Shown one piece after another: positions 22,715 through 35,433 of a DNA stretch of 64,000 bases. Each line of letters starts with the position of its first letter. Positions within the stretch are counted from its first letter, which is position 1. The notes beneath the pieces were generated by a model. It was not told where the DNA came from. It worked only from the letters and a program-made list of their open reading frames with translations, and made no database searches. The stretch spans positions 6,426,321-6,490,320 of the forward strand of contig CP137683.1 of the NCBI GenBank assembly GCA_037976565.1, given 5' to 3'. Both the position numbers and the translations under genes were made by a program. The DNA comes from Mesocentrotus franciscanus (Eukaryota; Echinodermata; Echinoidea; Camarodonta; Strongylocentrotidae).

Positions 22715-23062
22715 CGATTAAATTCTGTCGGTTAATTAAATGATTTAATGGTTGATTGACAACTCAATTAATTGATTGATGGGTCATGTTTTATTGGTTA
22801 AACATCTTATTGAAGATTTATGCCTGTGGGAATCGACTGATTGATTAATTTTGTTGATTGACCGAATAATTTGGACTGATTTATTGATTGACATATTGAT
22901 TAATTAATTGATTAATTGACGGATTGATTAGTGATTTTGTTGATCAATCAGTGAATGTCGACCAATAGTTGTATGATTTGATGGATTAATTGACTGATTG
23001 GCTTATTAAATGACTAAGTAATTGATTGAATAATTAAATAAGTGATTGATTAATTGATTAGC
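22715..23062. repeat. Degenerate (TGAT)n/(ATTGATTG)n tract
   Basis: Very many TTGATTGA, GATTAATTG and related words over about 350 bp; a decayed simple repeat. Confidence 0.7.
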
Positions 23063-23662
23063 CTGTTGATGAAGTGGGAAATATATACATTACTTGGAGG
23101 GTCAAATTTTTCAAACTATAAATGACGATGTGTGGTTATGAGAACCGACCAAGTATCGTTTCCTCTCATAATGCTAGATCTACATTACCTAAAAGGTGTA
23201 CATGAGTTTTTTTTTTAGCAGCAATCGAGTGAATAAATGCCTCTCATACAAAAACATCTTTTACCTGGTCGTATTTTGATTTGTATTTGAAATCCAAGTT
23301 TTGGTTGCAATAAATAAATATTAAATAACATAATCAAGATTATTACCAGACACATAAAACATGATAAGCGGGGTGGATTCATGTTTTGTAAAACAGGGGG
23401 AGAGCCCGGGGAGAGGTGGAAAATTCCGCAAATTTCCTGATAATCGAATAACTTGGAAAATAAAAATATATGATAAATAAAGAAAAAGGAAAATCTTATC
23501 ATTGCGTAGTATCTCGGTGTGATTAGTTTAAAATAGATCTGGTAATCCAATTACATTGTGAAAGAAACTCTTTAGAAATAATTTTGAAAGGTTGATCATG
23601 TAGTAAATACTTGTATGTATAACGTGGAATTATCTTGCTGAAATCGCAAGAACTGTACACAT
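23063..23662. other. Unassigned sequence
   Basis: GGGGAGAGCCCGGGGAGAGG at about 23398 lies in AT-rich sequence; otherwise nothing recognised. Confidence 0.3.
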
Positions 23663-23881
23663 CAGTGGCGGATCCAGGGGGGCGGGCCCCCTCCCCTAGA
23701 AAAGAAAAACAGGTAAAAACACCCTTTTTTATAAAAAAATAGAAGAAGATGGGCCCCCTCCCCTGGCGCCCAGGGGGGTGGAGGTTGAAACAAAAATGCA
23801 CTTTCCCCGTTGACCAAAAAAAATGAGTGCTCACTAAACACCCCACTGAGCGAAAAAATCTACCGGCTGGATCCGCCCCTG
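23663..23881. mobile_element. hAT MITE, 219 bp
   Basis: Begins CAGTGGCGGATCCAGG and ends CTGGATCCGCCCCTG, standard hAT-style inverted ends. It is flanked by GTACACAT and GCACACAT, an 8-bp target duplication with one mismatch. Internal sequence is shared with the copy at 57845-58205. Confidence 0.85.
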
Positions 23882-24195
23882 GCACACATAAATAGGTATA
23901 TGGGATTGCAAAGAATTTTGGCATGGAAGCTTTGTCCTATTGAATTCTGTATGAAGGAATCAGTATAGAAGGAAAAAGAAGCCTCACATGACTTTCTTTG
24001 TTTTAATCGTAGTCTTGTGTGTCAATATCCTCACTCTAATCTCTCTAATAGGAATTAATGAGTAGAACGAAATAGAGTCAATACTATTTACATGTGAAAG
24101 AAATTGTGATTTAAAATCGTTTTGCTTGACAAGGTAGCCGCCACCTCTTCCAGTATCTCATCTTATTATGAGCTAACAATATTTCTTCCCTTTCT
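23882..24195. other. Unassigned sequence
   Basis: Nothing recognised. Confidence 0.3.
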
Positions 24196-24199
24196 TTCC

Positions 24200-24500
24200 A
24201 GTATACCATTTTCGTGATTTGATCAAAGTTATTGCACAAATCTTGTTAAGTGCCTCATTGCAAATTATTTCATTCACCTGTTATAAATGTTGTATTTCAA
24301 TAGTCAAAATACCAGTTACATACATTTATTGTTGCTAGGTAAGATACATTATGGCTTGTCCTAACTAACACGTAATGTACCCTATTCGCATTCTGACTAT
24401 TAAAATACAATTATTCATAAACAAGCGAATGAAATAATTTGTAATGAGTCACTTAACAAAGACTTGAGCATTAAATTTGAATACATAACAAAATGGCCTA
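24200..24500. mobile_element. Palindromic MITE-like element
   Basis: CTTGTTAAGTGCCTCATTGC with AAATTATTTCATTCACCTG at left is matched in inverse by GCGAATGAAATAATTTG and TAATGAGTCACTTAACAAAG at right. Arms are at least 70 bp. Confidence 0.65.
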
Positions 24501-25795
24501 TCGTGACGTCATATTGACAAGGGCGTATCGATAACGAGAAGGGTGAGGGGGGTAAGACCTTATTGTTATCGGAACTTTAAATTCTACAGGACATTATTCA
24601 CTTCTTGGGGCGCCGTACTACATGTATGAGCGGTTGAGATCCGTTTAAAACGATCGCAACTTTCAGTCACAACTCTGTACTAAAAATCTGCAAATTTGCG
24701 ATCGAATGGAGGACTTTCAATCAATTCGTATCAATCTCAACTCTTTGTAAGACAGAGATCAGATTATAGGCCTGCTTTTGGACTTTTAGCTGAAAAGAAC
24801 CCACTTGTTGAGAGGTTATTTATTTATTTATGTATTTATTTACTTGAATAATTACTTTTAAAAAGTGTAAAATTAGCTTTAGTAAAATTATTGAAATAAA
24901 GTTAAATTTGTGTTATTAATTTATAACAAAATTGCATAAGCACCAAAACTTGCAAAACAGATGCCTAGGAAAACACAGTATTAGGCTTGTATTTACTGAG
25001 AGAGATGGATGAAGAGATAGAGAGAGACGGGGGGTAGGGATGGAGAAAGAGAGGGAGAAGGGTGGACAGAGAGAGAGAGAGAGAGAGATTTAGTGTGGAT
25101 TGCGTAAACCAATATAAGGCTTGGAGTATTTAATACCGTAACTATTAATGGGCAACATGGTGGAAAATATTGATGGACGATGACAAAACAGAGCTAACAT
25201 AAACGCACTTAGTAAACAAGTTTGCTTTTAGTCATTTAGTTACATAAACGACTGTCTTGTGAAACAGATACCAATAAACGGAGCCTCAATCTATCGGGGA
25301 CTTCCTGAATCAGTTTCTATCATTCATGGTATTGTGATTCAAATGAATGCACATTTCCATTAAAGGAATAGTTGAGTTTGGGTATAGAGGGCTCTACACA
25401 AAAAAAAATTATGAGATAATGAAAACTGACTGTCAAATTTGAAAGAGCTTACAATTTAAATGACAAAGGGACGGTGAAATATCCATAAATATAAACATTT
25501 CTTCGATAATTTTAAACCAGCCGTTGGAAAAGATGAGATTTATACGCCTGATACGGTTTATTCCAGCCAGTGCCAATGTTGTTTTTTTGTTTGCTTTATG
25601 TTGGTTATAATACGCACAACCAGCCAGCCCGTGTACTGTTATTAGTATTAAATTATTAAATTAATGGTCACCGTAATTTTGTTTAAGTAGAGCTGAATTG
25701 GTATGATCGGATTTAATCTAAATTTCAAACATTTGTGGTCTAACATTATCTTCATAGCTATTTTAGGTCCTTAAAGGGCACTATAAATGTCTTAA
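24501..25795. other. Unassigned sequence
   Basis: A GA-rich tract with (GA)n at 25010-25090; otherwise AT-rich with no coding or repeat structure recognised. Confidence 0.3.
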
Positions 25796-26487
25796 CCCTA
25801 AAAGGCCGGGCTATTTGAGGTCTTAATACGGCCGGGGGAGCATTATGTCCCCCCTAAGATCTCGGCCCTGAAAAGGCCGATCGCCGCGAAAATTTGCATG
25901 CATGTCGAGTGAAGAGTATAAAATACTATAGTAATTTCATTTTTTTGAAGAATGTACTCATTTGTATATTTATGGTAAATGCAAATAAGGTCCAACAAAT
26001 TCACATTTTCACCCATAAATCATATATTCTTCATATTTAAGCTTTTTTTTCCACTACATATATTTGTTAGACCATTTGGAAAAATAATACGACAAAAAGA
26101 GCCAGGTTATTTCTTATGTTATCTCTTGTTTTGATAATTTCTTATGTATTTTTTTTAACTTATGTATTTTATTGTTTTTGTTTTTATTTCATTTCTAACT
26201 ATTTTGACCCCCAGTCAAACACCTAAACTTTAAACAAGACCAAATAACCAATGTTTTATCTCTTTAGGAAAAACGATATTTCCATATGTTTTGCACACAA
26301 ATCACGAAAATGAGCGATTTTCGGGCTGACATAAAAACAAAAGGTCAGGTGACTTTCAAAAAAATTGTTTTAAAGATGCCCAAGACTTTAAAGAAAAAAG
26401 TCATGAAGCGGCGGGTGTCATCCGTATGCGTTCCCGAACGATCCGAAAAATCGTGGAGGGGGGTCCATAATGGCCCCGCGTTGAGGG
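25796..26487. mobile_element. piggyBac-type MITE, 692 bp
   Basis: TTAA at 25792-25795 and 26488-26491 flank CCCTAAAAGGCCGGGC at left and GGCCCCGCGTTGAGGG at right, so both ends begin CCC and are inverted. This is the piggyBac signature (TTAA target, CCC termini). No transposase-length ORF. Confidence 0.75.
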
Positions 26488-26495
26488 TTAAAGCC

Positions 26496-26700
26496 CCACT
26501 GATCTACTTATAGCTACTCGCGCCCTCTATACAGCCACCAATGCATAAGCGGTACCCGTTGATCCCGCAAGATGCCCTGTTTCTTATGTTAATTGAGAGC
26601 TGATTTGATGAGATAACCACCTGCCAGTGACCTTGCAGGGAGGTCTAATCCTCCATGCCAAACTAGTGCAGAGGGGCTTTAAATAAGAATTTGCCGTCCG
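26496..26700 (-). repeat. Dispersed repeat, about 210 bp, copy 2
   Basis: Inverted match to 2276-2490 (shared CAGTGACCTTGCAGGGAGGT and GAGGGGCTTTAAATAAG-type strings). It directly follows the piggyBac MITE and lies downstream, in its own direction, of the minus-strand LINE fragment. Confidence 0.6.
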
Positions 26701-26749
26701 AAACAAGAACACAACTGTCTCTTTCATGTGCAGGCCGTCAAAAGCTTTC

Positions 26750-27545
26750 AAGCAGAGCACAACACCCTAAAAGAGAAACAAATTATGAGAGTCCTGTTCG
26801 AATCGATGATCACGCCGAGATAAAGAATTTTCTCCTTTGATTGACATTGGACTCGCAAACTGCGAGAGGAGATTATGGGATTTTTTGCAGCATTACTTTT
26901 GAGCCAAGCAATATGAACTCAGATTTACTTCCGTTCAGTTTGAGGTTATTCTCTGTCATCTCTGCACATCTGCGATACACTCTTCCAAGCGTTTGACAAC
27001 TGAGATCAGATTATCTTCGGAAGGATGTAAGGAGAGAAAAAGTTGTGTATCATCCGCATAGAAATGATATCCGAAATTGTGACTGTTGTTGAGAGTACCC
27101 GGTGGCTGATTGTAGACCGAGAATAGAAGAGGTCCACACACAGAGCCTTGAAGGACTCCATGTGTTATAGGCTTTGGATCACACTTGACGCCATTGATGA
27201 AGATGCGCTGGGAGTGACCACTGAGGTGAACCAGTCGAGAGCCAATGATCTGACTCGAATTTTTTAGTCGATCAATCAATGTAGAATAACGCACATTGTC
27301 AAACGCTGAGGACATGTCAAGTAGTACCAAGGCAGTTAGCTTACCGTCGCGCAGTATGTGATCCGTCAAACTCACGGACACAAGGACTATTTCAAGACTA
27401 TGGTGGGACCTGTATGCTGATTGGCGACATTCAAGTATCTGATTATCCACCAAATGCTCTGTGAGCTGACTGCATGAAGGCAGCACGCTGTAATACTGCA
27501 GAGTGTTGCGATCCAAGCCTATATAGCTTCTTCATGTGCAGTTTA
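26750..27545 (-). mobile_element. LINE reverse transcriptase, degraded (CR1/L2/Jockey-like)
   Basis: Open from 27516 to 26956, reading ECRQSAYRSHHSLE, ALVLLDMSSAFDNV, HGVLQGSVCGPLLFSVY and FYADDTQLFLSLHP. These are RT motifs with the catalytic Asp of LLDMSSAFD and the YADD box. A frameshift near 26960 is followed in another frame by MTENNLKLNGSKSEFILLGS and later YLGVIIDSNRT, the usual region after the palm. It lacks endonuclease and the 3' half and is not functional. Confidence 0.85.
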
Positions 27546-27949
27546 AGTGTAACTATATAGATTCCTGTCTTAATTTATCACATGCACTGCAGACTGACCA
27601 ATCAAAATTTTGTTCTAGTCACATCTCCACTCTTTCTCGAGCGCGATCGAGAGCGAGCATGTATGGAAAGCAATGTCTGTGAAGTGTTTGTACACTGTAC
27701 AAAAGTCTATGAGCTTCGATACTGCTTCCAACATACCGGCGCGCCCAACATCGTGCTTGCACAGTTTATGTGCAACGATCTCGGGGCGAAAGAAGGTTGT
27801 GCTCCAATGACTTGTCGTTCACAGTCATGAAGAGCAGTAAAATTGCTCGTTATAACGGGAATGATTGTAAATGTTTTTCTTTGTATTAGGGGCAATGAAT
27901 TAAGCTCGTAATAGCCGATATCTCGTTATAGCTGATCTCGTTATAAGAA
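27546..27949. other. Unassigned sequence
   Basis: CTCGTTATAACGGG (27848) and TATCTCGTTATAGCTGATCT (27918) resemble the CTCGTTATATAT at 29061, suggesting one element spans 27.85-29.07 kb. Confidence 0.35.
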
Positions 27950-29065
27950 AGGCGACGGACGTGGAAATCACAACATTTTGGCGGTAAAGCGACGGCATAA
28001 GGGAAAACCAAGATTCCTTGACGGATGGGAACGACCTTCAGCGACAACACGACGGCAAGGGACGAATGGCTGCGGCAGGGAACGGAGTCTAGCCAAAATC
28101 GGACGATGTCTGGACGGCGAGTAACGATGTCTCGACGGAGCCCGGCAACAAGGAACGAGGTCAGACGGCTGGCAGCGGATTGGCTGGCGGCAAGGAACGG
28201 CGGCTGAGGGTGGGTTGCGGCGACGATGACGTGACTCAGAGGCCGACATCAAAGCCTGTGTGTATGCGGGTCACTGACGGCACAAAACGTGAAAATCGCA
28301 CTAAAAGTTTAAAATCGTGGGCCATCGTTGAAAAATCGTAACCCATCGCAGACCACCGTTGTAATGCCGCAGGTACTCGCAAACGACCCGCCATCAACAG
28401 TCATACGTCACCCTCCGGCCAAAATTCACAAGCCATCGTCGCACCAAGGTCGTTACAATGTTACTTGCCGCGCAATGCGTCGTCAGGGTTCGAAATGTGA
28501 CGTCACTTGCCGTTGTTTTGCCGTCAATAGGGCTTTTCGTTTGTGTGGACGAGAACGTGGACCGCCACGTGTGACATCCTTAAGGTTATGTGACGTCCTC
28601 TTAAGGCACTGCCGGGCACGGCCAAGTGCCTTAACACAATGTCACACGCGGCAGTCCACGTTCTCGTCCACACAAACGAAAAGCTCTAATATTCGTTGAC
28701 AACGACAACGTTAACAACAACGACTACCAACGAAATTGTGACGACCTCAAAACGACTAGAGACGGAATCGCACGGCGTGAAAACGTCAAGGATATGAGGG
28801 TTGCGGTCTCCAACGAAATCTGAACGGAATAACAACGATTTTTTTTTTTGCCGCCACGAAAGGTTGAACATGCTGAAAGTTTGCCGACGGACGCGACTGA
28901 TAATTGCGGTCGCTAGCGGATTCGTCAGCGACAATTGAAGGCAACACACGATATGATTGGCGGGAAATTCAATATTGCAATTCGCAGCTTAACGTAGCTT
29001 GCGGTACCCCATATTCGTCATAGTGTGAGCCGGCTTTTACCTCGTTATGCATGGCCGACCTCGTT
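27950..29065. other. CpG-rich block, probably a non-autonomous element
   Basis: Composition jumps to many CG dinucleotides (GACGGC, ACGACG, CGTCGC words) between AT-rich flanks. CTCGTTATA strings lie at both edges. Open frames on both strands are composition effects. The centre is a long hairpin (separate entry). Family unknown. Confidence 0.45.
28529..28687. repeat. Long hairpin, about 155 bp
   Basis: CTTTTCGTTTGTGTGGACGA at left and TCGTCCACACAAACGAAAAG at right are perfect complements; pairing continues inward through GAACGTGGAC / GTCCACGTTC and then loosely through CTTAAGGCACT / AGTGCCTTAA. Confidence 0.9.
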
Positions 29066-29076
29066 ATATATATATA

Positions 29077-32000
29077 CTAGCAGGACCGTGGAAAATCCAC
29101 GGGATTCTAGGAGGTGGGGGTTGAAAATAGATATGTGCTAACGATTATTATTATCAATATTATTATATTTTTTTGATTTTTTTTTTTTTTTAATAATATT
29201 TTTAAAGATAATTTCTTTTTATCATTTTATAATTTTTCTTCTTTTTTCATTAATATTGTACTCGTTAGAATATCAACCTTTGTTTGCTGTCCCATGTATC
29301 ATTCTGAATTGGTTTTAATAAATATGTATCATGTAATAAAACTTGAAAATTGGAAGAAAACAGTGAAATCAATAAGTTGTAATTAAAATTGATGCATATA
29401 TTTTAGACTAATACTTTCTTTTACTTTCGTTAATTACGATTATTGTCGTCACTTAAATTCGTTCCTACTTTTTCACTATCCCTTTCCGGATCCTCACTCT
29501 CGTTATCTATACGAATATTGTTGTCATGCATGCACTGAAAATAATATACAAATATACAAAATATAAAATGACACTGAGGATCTAGCTAAAACTATTCGCA
29601 TCGAAGGAACATCAAATCGTATTATATTCTCCCGAGGGCCATCGCGGCCCGAGGGAGATACTATTGATGTTCCTGAGTGCTGAATAGTTTTAGCTTGTTC
29701 CGAGAATGAGTCATTGTATATTTGTTTTATATCCCTTCCACAGGCGCGGATCAAGGATTCCTTAGGGGGCCCAAATTTGAAGTTATGCGAGCCAAATATT
29801 GGTACGTAATGAGCAAAAACGTTTTTTTTTTTTTTTTTTTGGGGGAGGCCGGGCAGACAAAACATCCGCATCACCCCACTCCTACATGCAAGCCCCGCTC
29901 AACGTTTTTCATAGTGATTCGGGGTCAGGGGCGGAGCCCCAGCTCAGGGTTTTAGGCATTAAATTACGGTCAGATAAGCATCCCGGGTCCGCCTTAGGGC
30001 CATTGAGTGGGTCAGGGGCAGAGCCACCGGAAGTTCAGGGTTTTTAGGCATTTAATTACGGTCAGATGAATATAATTTGATACCTTATTTGTGGCACTGC
30101 ATGGCAGGTCACTCATTGACGTGGGGTCCAGGGGGCGGAGCCCCCAGAAGCTCAGGGGTTTTAGGCATTTAATCACGGTCAGATGAGCATATTTTGATAC
30201 CTCATTATTTTGTGACACTGGCAGGTCACTATTTTTTCTTTCTTTCTCTCTTTCTATTTCTCTTTAATATACTTTTTCCACAAAAAGTGGGGAGGGGTGG
30301 AGCTCGAGCCCTCCGAGCCCTGCCATTCCGCGGACCCTGACATGTAGGCCTCTAAATAAGTATATTTTTGCCCGACTGTAAATTTGGGAATTTGTCATTT
30401 TCCAACAAACGCAATCAAAAGTATAATGTACTAAAAATCTCGGAAAATTATGTCATTTCAGCAACATTTGTAAATCACCGGTATCGAATTAGAAATAAAC
30501 CACGTTTAAATTTCATTTGGGGCAGGCCCCAAGCACCCAAGCCCCGTCAGTATGCAAGCGCCCCCGATCTACACCTTGTTGGCGGGAAAAATCAACTGAT
30601 CTCCCTACCTTTCTTCTTTCTCTTTTTTTCTTTCCCTTCCCTTCTTTCTCTCTTTTAGGAGTGCTGGGGAAGGGACGCAAACCGATTCACGTTTTTGGCG
30701 GGATTAATCGCAACTGATCTCCCTTCTTTTCACCCTTTTCTTTTCTTCTTACTCTTTTTTTGTTCCATTTCAGCTCTCTTTTGTTGGCAGGGGCGGGGGG
30801 GGGCCGGGGGGAGAGGCAAGGTTTTTTTGGCCCTCGATTCACAACTTGTTGGCGAGAAAATTGCAACTGATATCCCCTTCTTTTCCTTTCTTCCTCTTTT
30901 TTCTTTTCTTTATCTCCTCTTTTCCTTTTTCTTTCCCTTTCCTTCCTTCTCTCTTATTTTGTTGATGAGGGTGGGGAGGCAACAGCCCGGGAGGCAAGGC
31001 CCTTTCGCGCCCCATCTCCTTCTTATTTACACCTTTTCTTTTCTTCTTCCTCTTCTTTCTTTCCCTTTCTCTCCCTTTTCCCTTCTTTTCCTTCTTCTCT
31101 CTTTTTTTTCTTTGCTGGGGGGAGGGGACCAAGGCCCCTGCCCCCATGGATCCGCGCCTCCTTCCACCTGTAGGCCTATCATTCCTTGCACACTTCTGTA
31201 ATAGCATGTACGTACCGTACTCACATTCACATCACATTCAAAAAGAAATAAAAGAAAACAACAATTGCACGGCTCAAACATGAAACATTGAATGATCTAA
31301 ATACACGCTATATACAGGTACTACATGCAGTATAGCTAGAGTGCTGCAGTTACTGCATAGGTTAAATTGCATTGTGTGAGCGCCGTGACTGGCCTGACAC
31401 CGCGGGAGTTGCCCGTGCGGAGGCATGTGATATTACCTAAGCTCGCTGAATTTTTCTTCTCTTCAGTTATATGGTCTCGACATTTACAATCTATTTGCGT
31501 TATTATTGTTGTGATTTCAATGTAGTTTTCATAAAAGACCAATAAAGCAGAAGCTTGGACTATGATTATGTTGGCATGGTCCACAGAATTTGTACAAATA
31601 TATTCAAAGTAAAGATTTTACGCGAAAAATCGGACTGTTTGTGCCAATATATTGTAACCGTCGCACGAATTATCTCGACTGTGTGTGTACGTGTGTGAGC
31701 GTAGAACCACGTATTACGTTGACGTCAGTTTGGCTGATGCGTATATATAGCAAGATGCCTCACACGGGATAGGCCCAACCCATCGCATCATGCATGTGCT
31801 ACGCTACATGACGTGAGTGGAGTGTCTCTTGATAAAGTATCTCTTTGATTAGACTGCATATAGCAAGATGCCTAACACGGGATAGGCCCTACCCTTTGCG
31901 ACGTGCATATTTGCTACAACACATCATGGACTGGACTGTCTCTTGATAGTGTGATCTCTTTGATTAGACGTGCAGAGGGCGGGTGCACGCCTCGCCGACT

Positions 32001-32281
32001 CACTCTCGCGGGTTCGTCGCCTCCTTGCACGGACGACGCCGGCCGTGCTCTCGTCCGCCCGTCCTCCCCGGGACCCCGAAACCACCTTTTAACGACATGG
32101 ACGGCGACCACGGGGTCGACGTGGCACGCGACATGCCCGATCCCATCCATTTGGAATTGTGTCGCCGTTCCGCGCCACGGCAGAGGCGGGCAGGGTCGAG
32201 GAAAGACGGGTTTGATGTCAAAAATTCACATTGGCAGACCGTTACGCACCCCCGCGGCGATTTTGCGTATTAATATATAGA
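29077..32281 (-). mobile_element. Non-autonomous Helitron, unit B of array 2
   Basis: The minus-strand 3' CTAG is at 29080-29077, followed by T of the TATATA flank (A/T target). The hairpin before it has lost one base (GACCGTGG for GACCCGTGG on plus). The 5' end TCTATATATTAATACG at 32281 joins unit C directly. It contains the hAT-like element 29742-31159. The 5'-terminal block differs from array 1 (CGCGACATGCCCGATCCC, TTTGATGTCAAAAATTCAC). Confidence 0.9.
29742..31159. mobile_element. hAT-like element inside Helitron B
   Basis: The cleanest copy: CCTTCCAC at 29734-29741 and 31160-31167 directly flank AGGCGCGGATC...GGATCCGCGCCT, an exact 8-bp target duplication. Same internal subrepeats and pyrimidine tracts as the A2 copy. 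Confidence 0.85.
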
Positions 32282-35200
32282 CTAGCAGGACCCGTGGAAA
32301 ATCCACGGGATTCTAGGGAGGGTGGGGGTTGAAAATAGATATGTGCTAACGATTATTATTATCGATATTATTATATATATATATTTTTTTTTTTTTTTAA
32401 ATATTTTTTAAAGATAATTTCTTTTTATCATTTTATAATTTTTCTTCTTCTTTTCATTAATATTGTACTCGTTAGAATATCAACCTTTTGTTTGCTGTCC
32501 CATGTATCATTTTGAATTTTTTTTTATAAATATGTATCATGTAATAAAACTTGAAAATTGGAAGAAAACAGTGAAATCAATAATTGTAATTAAAATTGAT
32601 GCATATATTTTAGACTAATACTTTCTTTTACTTTCGTTAATTACGATTATTGTCGTCACTTAAATTCGTTCCTACTTTTTTCACTATCCCTTTCCGGATC
32701 CTCACTCTCGTTATCTATACGAATATTGTTGTCATGCATGCACTGAAAATAATATACAAATATACAAATATACAATGACACTCGAGCATCGAAGGAACAT
32801 CAAATCGTATTATATTCTCCCGAGGGCCATCGCGGCCCGAGGGAGAACAGTACTATTGATGTTCCTGAGTGCGAATAGTTTTAGCTTGTTCCGAGAATGA
32901 GTCATTGTATATTTGTTTTATATCCCTTCCACCCAGGCGCGGATCAAGGATTCCTTAGGGGGCCCAAATTTGAAGTTATGCGAGCCAAATATTGGTACGT
33001 AATGAGCAAAAACGTTTTTTTTTTTTTGGGGAGGCCGGGGCAGACAAAACATCCGCATCACCCCACTCTTACATGCAAGCCCCGCTCAACGTTTTCATAG
33101 TGATTCGGGGTCAAGGGGCGGAGCCCCCAGAAGCTCAGGGGTTTTAGGCATTAAATTACGGTCAGATAAGCATCCAGGGGTCCGCCTTAGGGCCATTGAG
33201 TGGGTCCAGGGGGCAGAGCCACCGGAAGTTCAGGGTTTTTAGGCATTTAATTACGGTCAGATGAGTATAATTTGATACCTTATTTGTGGCACTGGCAGGT
33301 CACTCATTGGCGTGGGGTCCAGGGGGCGGAGCCCCAGCTCAGGGTTTTAGGCATTTAATCACGGTCAGATGAGCATATTTTGATACCTCATTATTTTGTG
33401 ACACTGGCAGGTCACTATTTTTCTTTCTTTCTCTCTTTCTTTCTATTTCTCTTTAATATACTTTTTCCACAAAAAGTGGGGAGGGGTGGAGCTCGAGCCC
33501 TCCGAGCCCTGCCATTCCGCGGACCCTGACATGTAGGCCTCTAAATAAGTATATTTTTGCCCGACTGTAAATTTGGGAATTTGTCATTTTCCAACAAACG
33601 CAATCAAAAGTATAATGTACTAAAAATCTCGGAAAATTATGTCATTTCAGCAACATTTGTAAATCACCGGTATCGAATTAGAAATAAACCACGTTTAAAT
33701 TTCATTTGGGGCAGGCCCCAAGCACCCAAGCCCCGTCAGTATGCAAGCGCCCCCGATCTACACCTTGTTGGCGGGAAAAATCGCAACTGATCTCCCCTAC
33801 CTTTCTTCTTTCTCTTTTTTTTTTCTTTCCCTTCCCTTCTTTCTCTCTCTTTTAGGAGTGCTGGGGAAGGGAGGCAAGGGCCGATTCACACGTTTTTGGC
33901 GGGATTAATCGCAACTGATCTCCCTTCTTTTCACCCTTTTCTTTTCTTCTTACTCTTTTTTGTTCCATTTTAGCTCTCTTTTGTTGGCGGGGGCGGGGGG
34001 GAGAGGCAAGGTTTTTGGCCCTCGATTCACAACTTGTTGGCGAGAAAATTTTCTTTCTCTTTATCTCCTCTTTTCCTTTTTCTTTCCCTTTCCTTCCTTC
34101 TCTCTTATTTTGTTGATGAGGGGTGGGGAGGCAACAGCCCGGGAGGCAAGGCCCTTTCGCGCCCCATCTCCTTCTTATTTACACCTTTTCTTTTCTTCTT
34201 CCTCTTCTTTCTTTCCCTTTCTCTCCTTTTCCCTTCTTTTCCTTCTCTCTCTCTCTTTTTTTTCTTTGCTGGGAGGGGGACCAAGGCCCCTGCCCCCTGG
34301 ATCCGCGCCTCCTTCCACCTGTAGGCCTATCATTCCTTGCACACTTCTGTAATAGCATGTACGTACCGTACTCACATTCACATCACATTCAAAAAGAAAT
34401 AAAAGAAAACAACAATTGCACGGCTCAAACATGAAACATTGAATGATCTAAATACACGCTATATACAGGTACTACATGCAGTATAGCTAGAGTGCTGCAG
34501 TTACTGCATAGGTTAAATTGCATTGTGTGAGCGCCGTGACTGGCCTGACACCGCGGGAGTTGCCCGTGCGGAGGCATGTGATATTACCTAAGCTCGCTGA
34601 ATTTTTCTTCTCTTCAGTTATATGGTCTCGACATTTACAATCTATTTGCGTTATTATTGTTGTGATTTCAATGTAGTTTTCATAAAAGACCAATAAAGCA
34701 GAAGCTTGGACTATGATTATGTTGGCATGGTCCACAGAATTTGTACAAATATATTCAAAGTAAAGATTTTACGCGAAAAATCGGACTGTTTGTGCCAATA
34801 TATTGTAACCGTCGCACGAATTATCTCGACTGTGTGTGTACGTGTGTGAGCGTAGAACCACGTATTACGTTGACGTCAGTTTGGCTGATGCGTATATATA
34901 GCAAGATGCCTCACACGGGATAGGCCCAACCCATCGCATCATGCATGTGCTACGCTACATGACGTGAGTGGAGTGTCTCTTGATAAAGTATCTCTTTGAT
35001 TAGACTGCATATAGCAAGATGCCTAACACGGGATAGGCCCTACCCTTTGCGACGTGCATATTTGCTACAACACATCATGGACTGGACTGTCTCTTGATAG
35101 TGTGATCTCTTTGATTAGACGTGCAGAGGGCGGGTGCACGCCTCGCCGACTCACTCTCGCGGGTTCGTCGCCTCCTTGCACGGACGACGCCGGCCGTGCT

Positions 35201-35433
35201 CTCGTCCGCCCGTCCTCCCGGGACCCCGAAACCACCTTTTAACGACATGGACGGCGACCACGGGGTCGACGTGGCACGCGACATGCCCGATCCCATCCGC
35301 TTGGAATTGTGTCGCCGTTCCCGCGCGACGGCCGAGGCGGGCAGGGTCGAGGAAAGACGGGTTTGATGTCAAAAATTCACATTGGCAGACCGTTACGCAC
35401 CCCCCGCGGCGATTTTGCGTATTAATATATAGA
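32282..35433 (-). mobile_element. Non-autonomous Helitron, unit C of array 2
   Basis: 3152 bp between two seamless junctions: CTAG at 32285-32282 next to the TC of unit B, and 5' TC at 35433-35432 next to CTAG of unit D. Apparently near identical to B and D over long stretches. It carries the hAT-like element 32935-34310 and the array-2 form of the 5'-terminal block. Confidence 0.9.
32935..34310. mobile_element. hAT-like element inside Helitron C
   Basis: AGGCGCGG...CCGCGCCT with right flank CCTTCCAC (34311-34318); the left flank is CCTTCCACCC. Somewhat shorter than in B through loss inside the pyrimidine tract. Confidence 0.8.

Noticed and set aside
27968..28699. Arg/Pro-rich open frames on both strands
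   Set aside because: CpG-rich block with no codon bias or splice signals; frames overlap on opposite strands and cross a hairpin.
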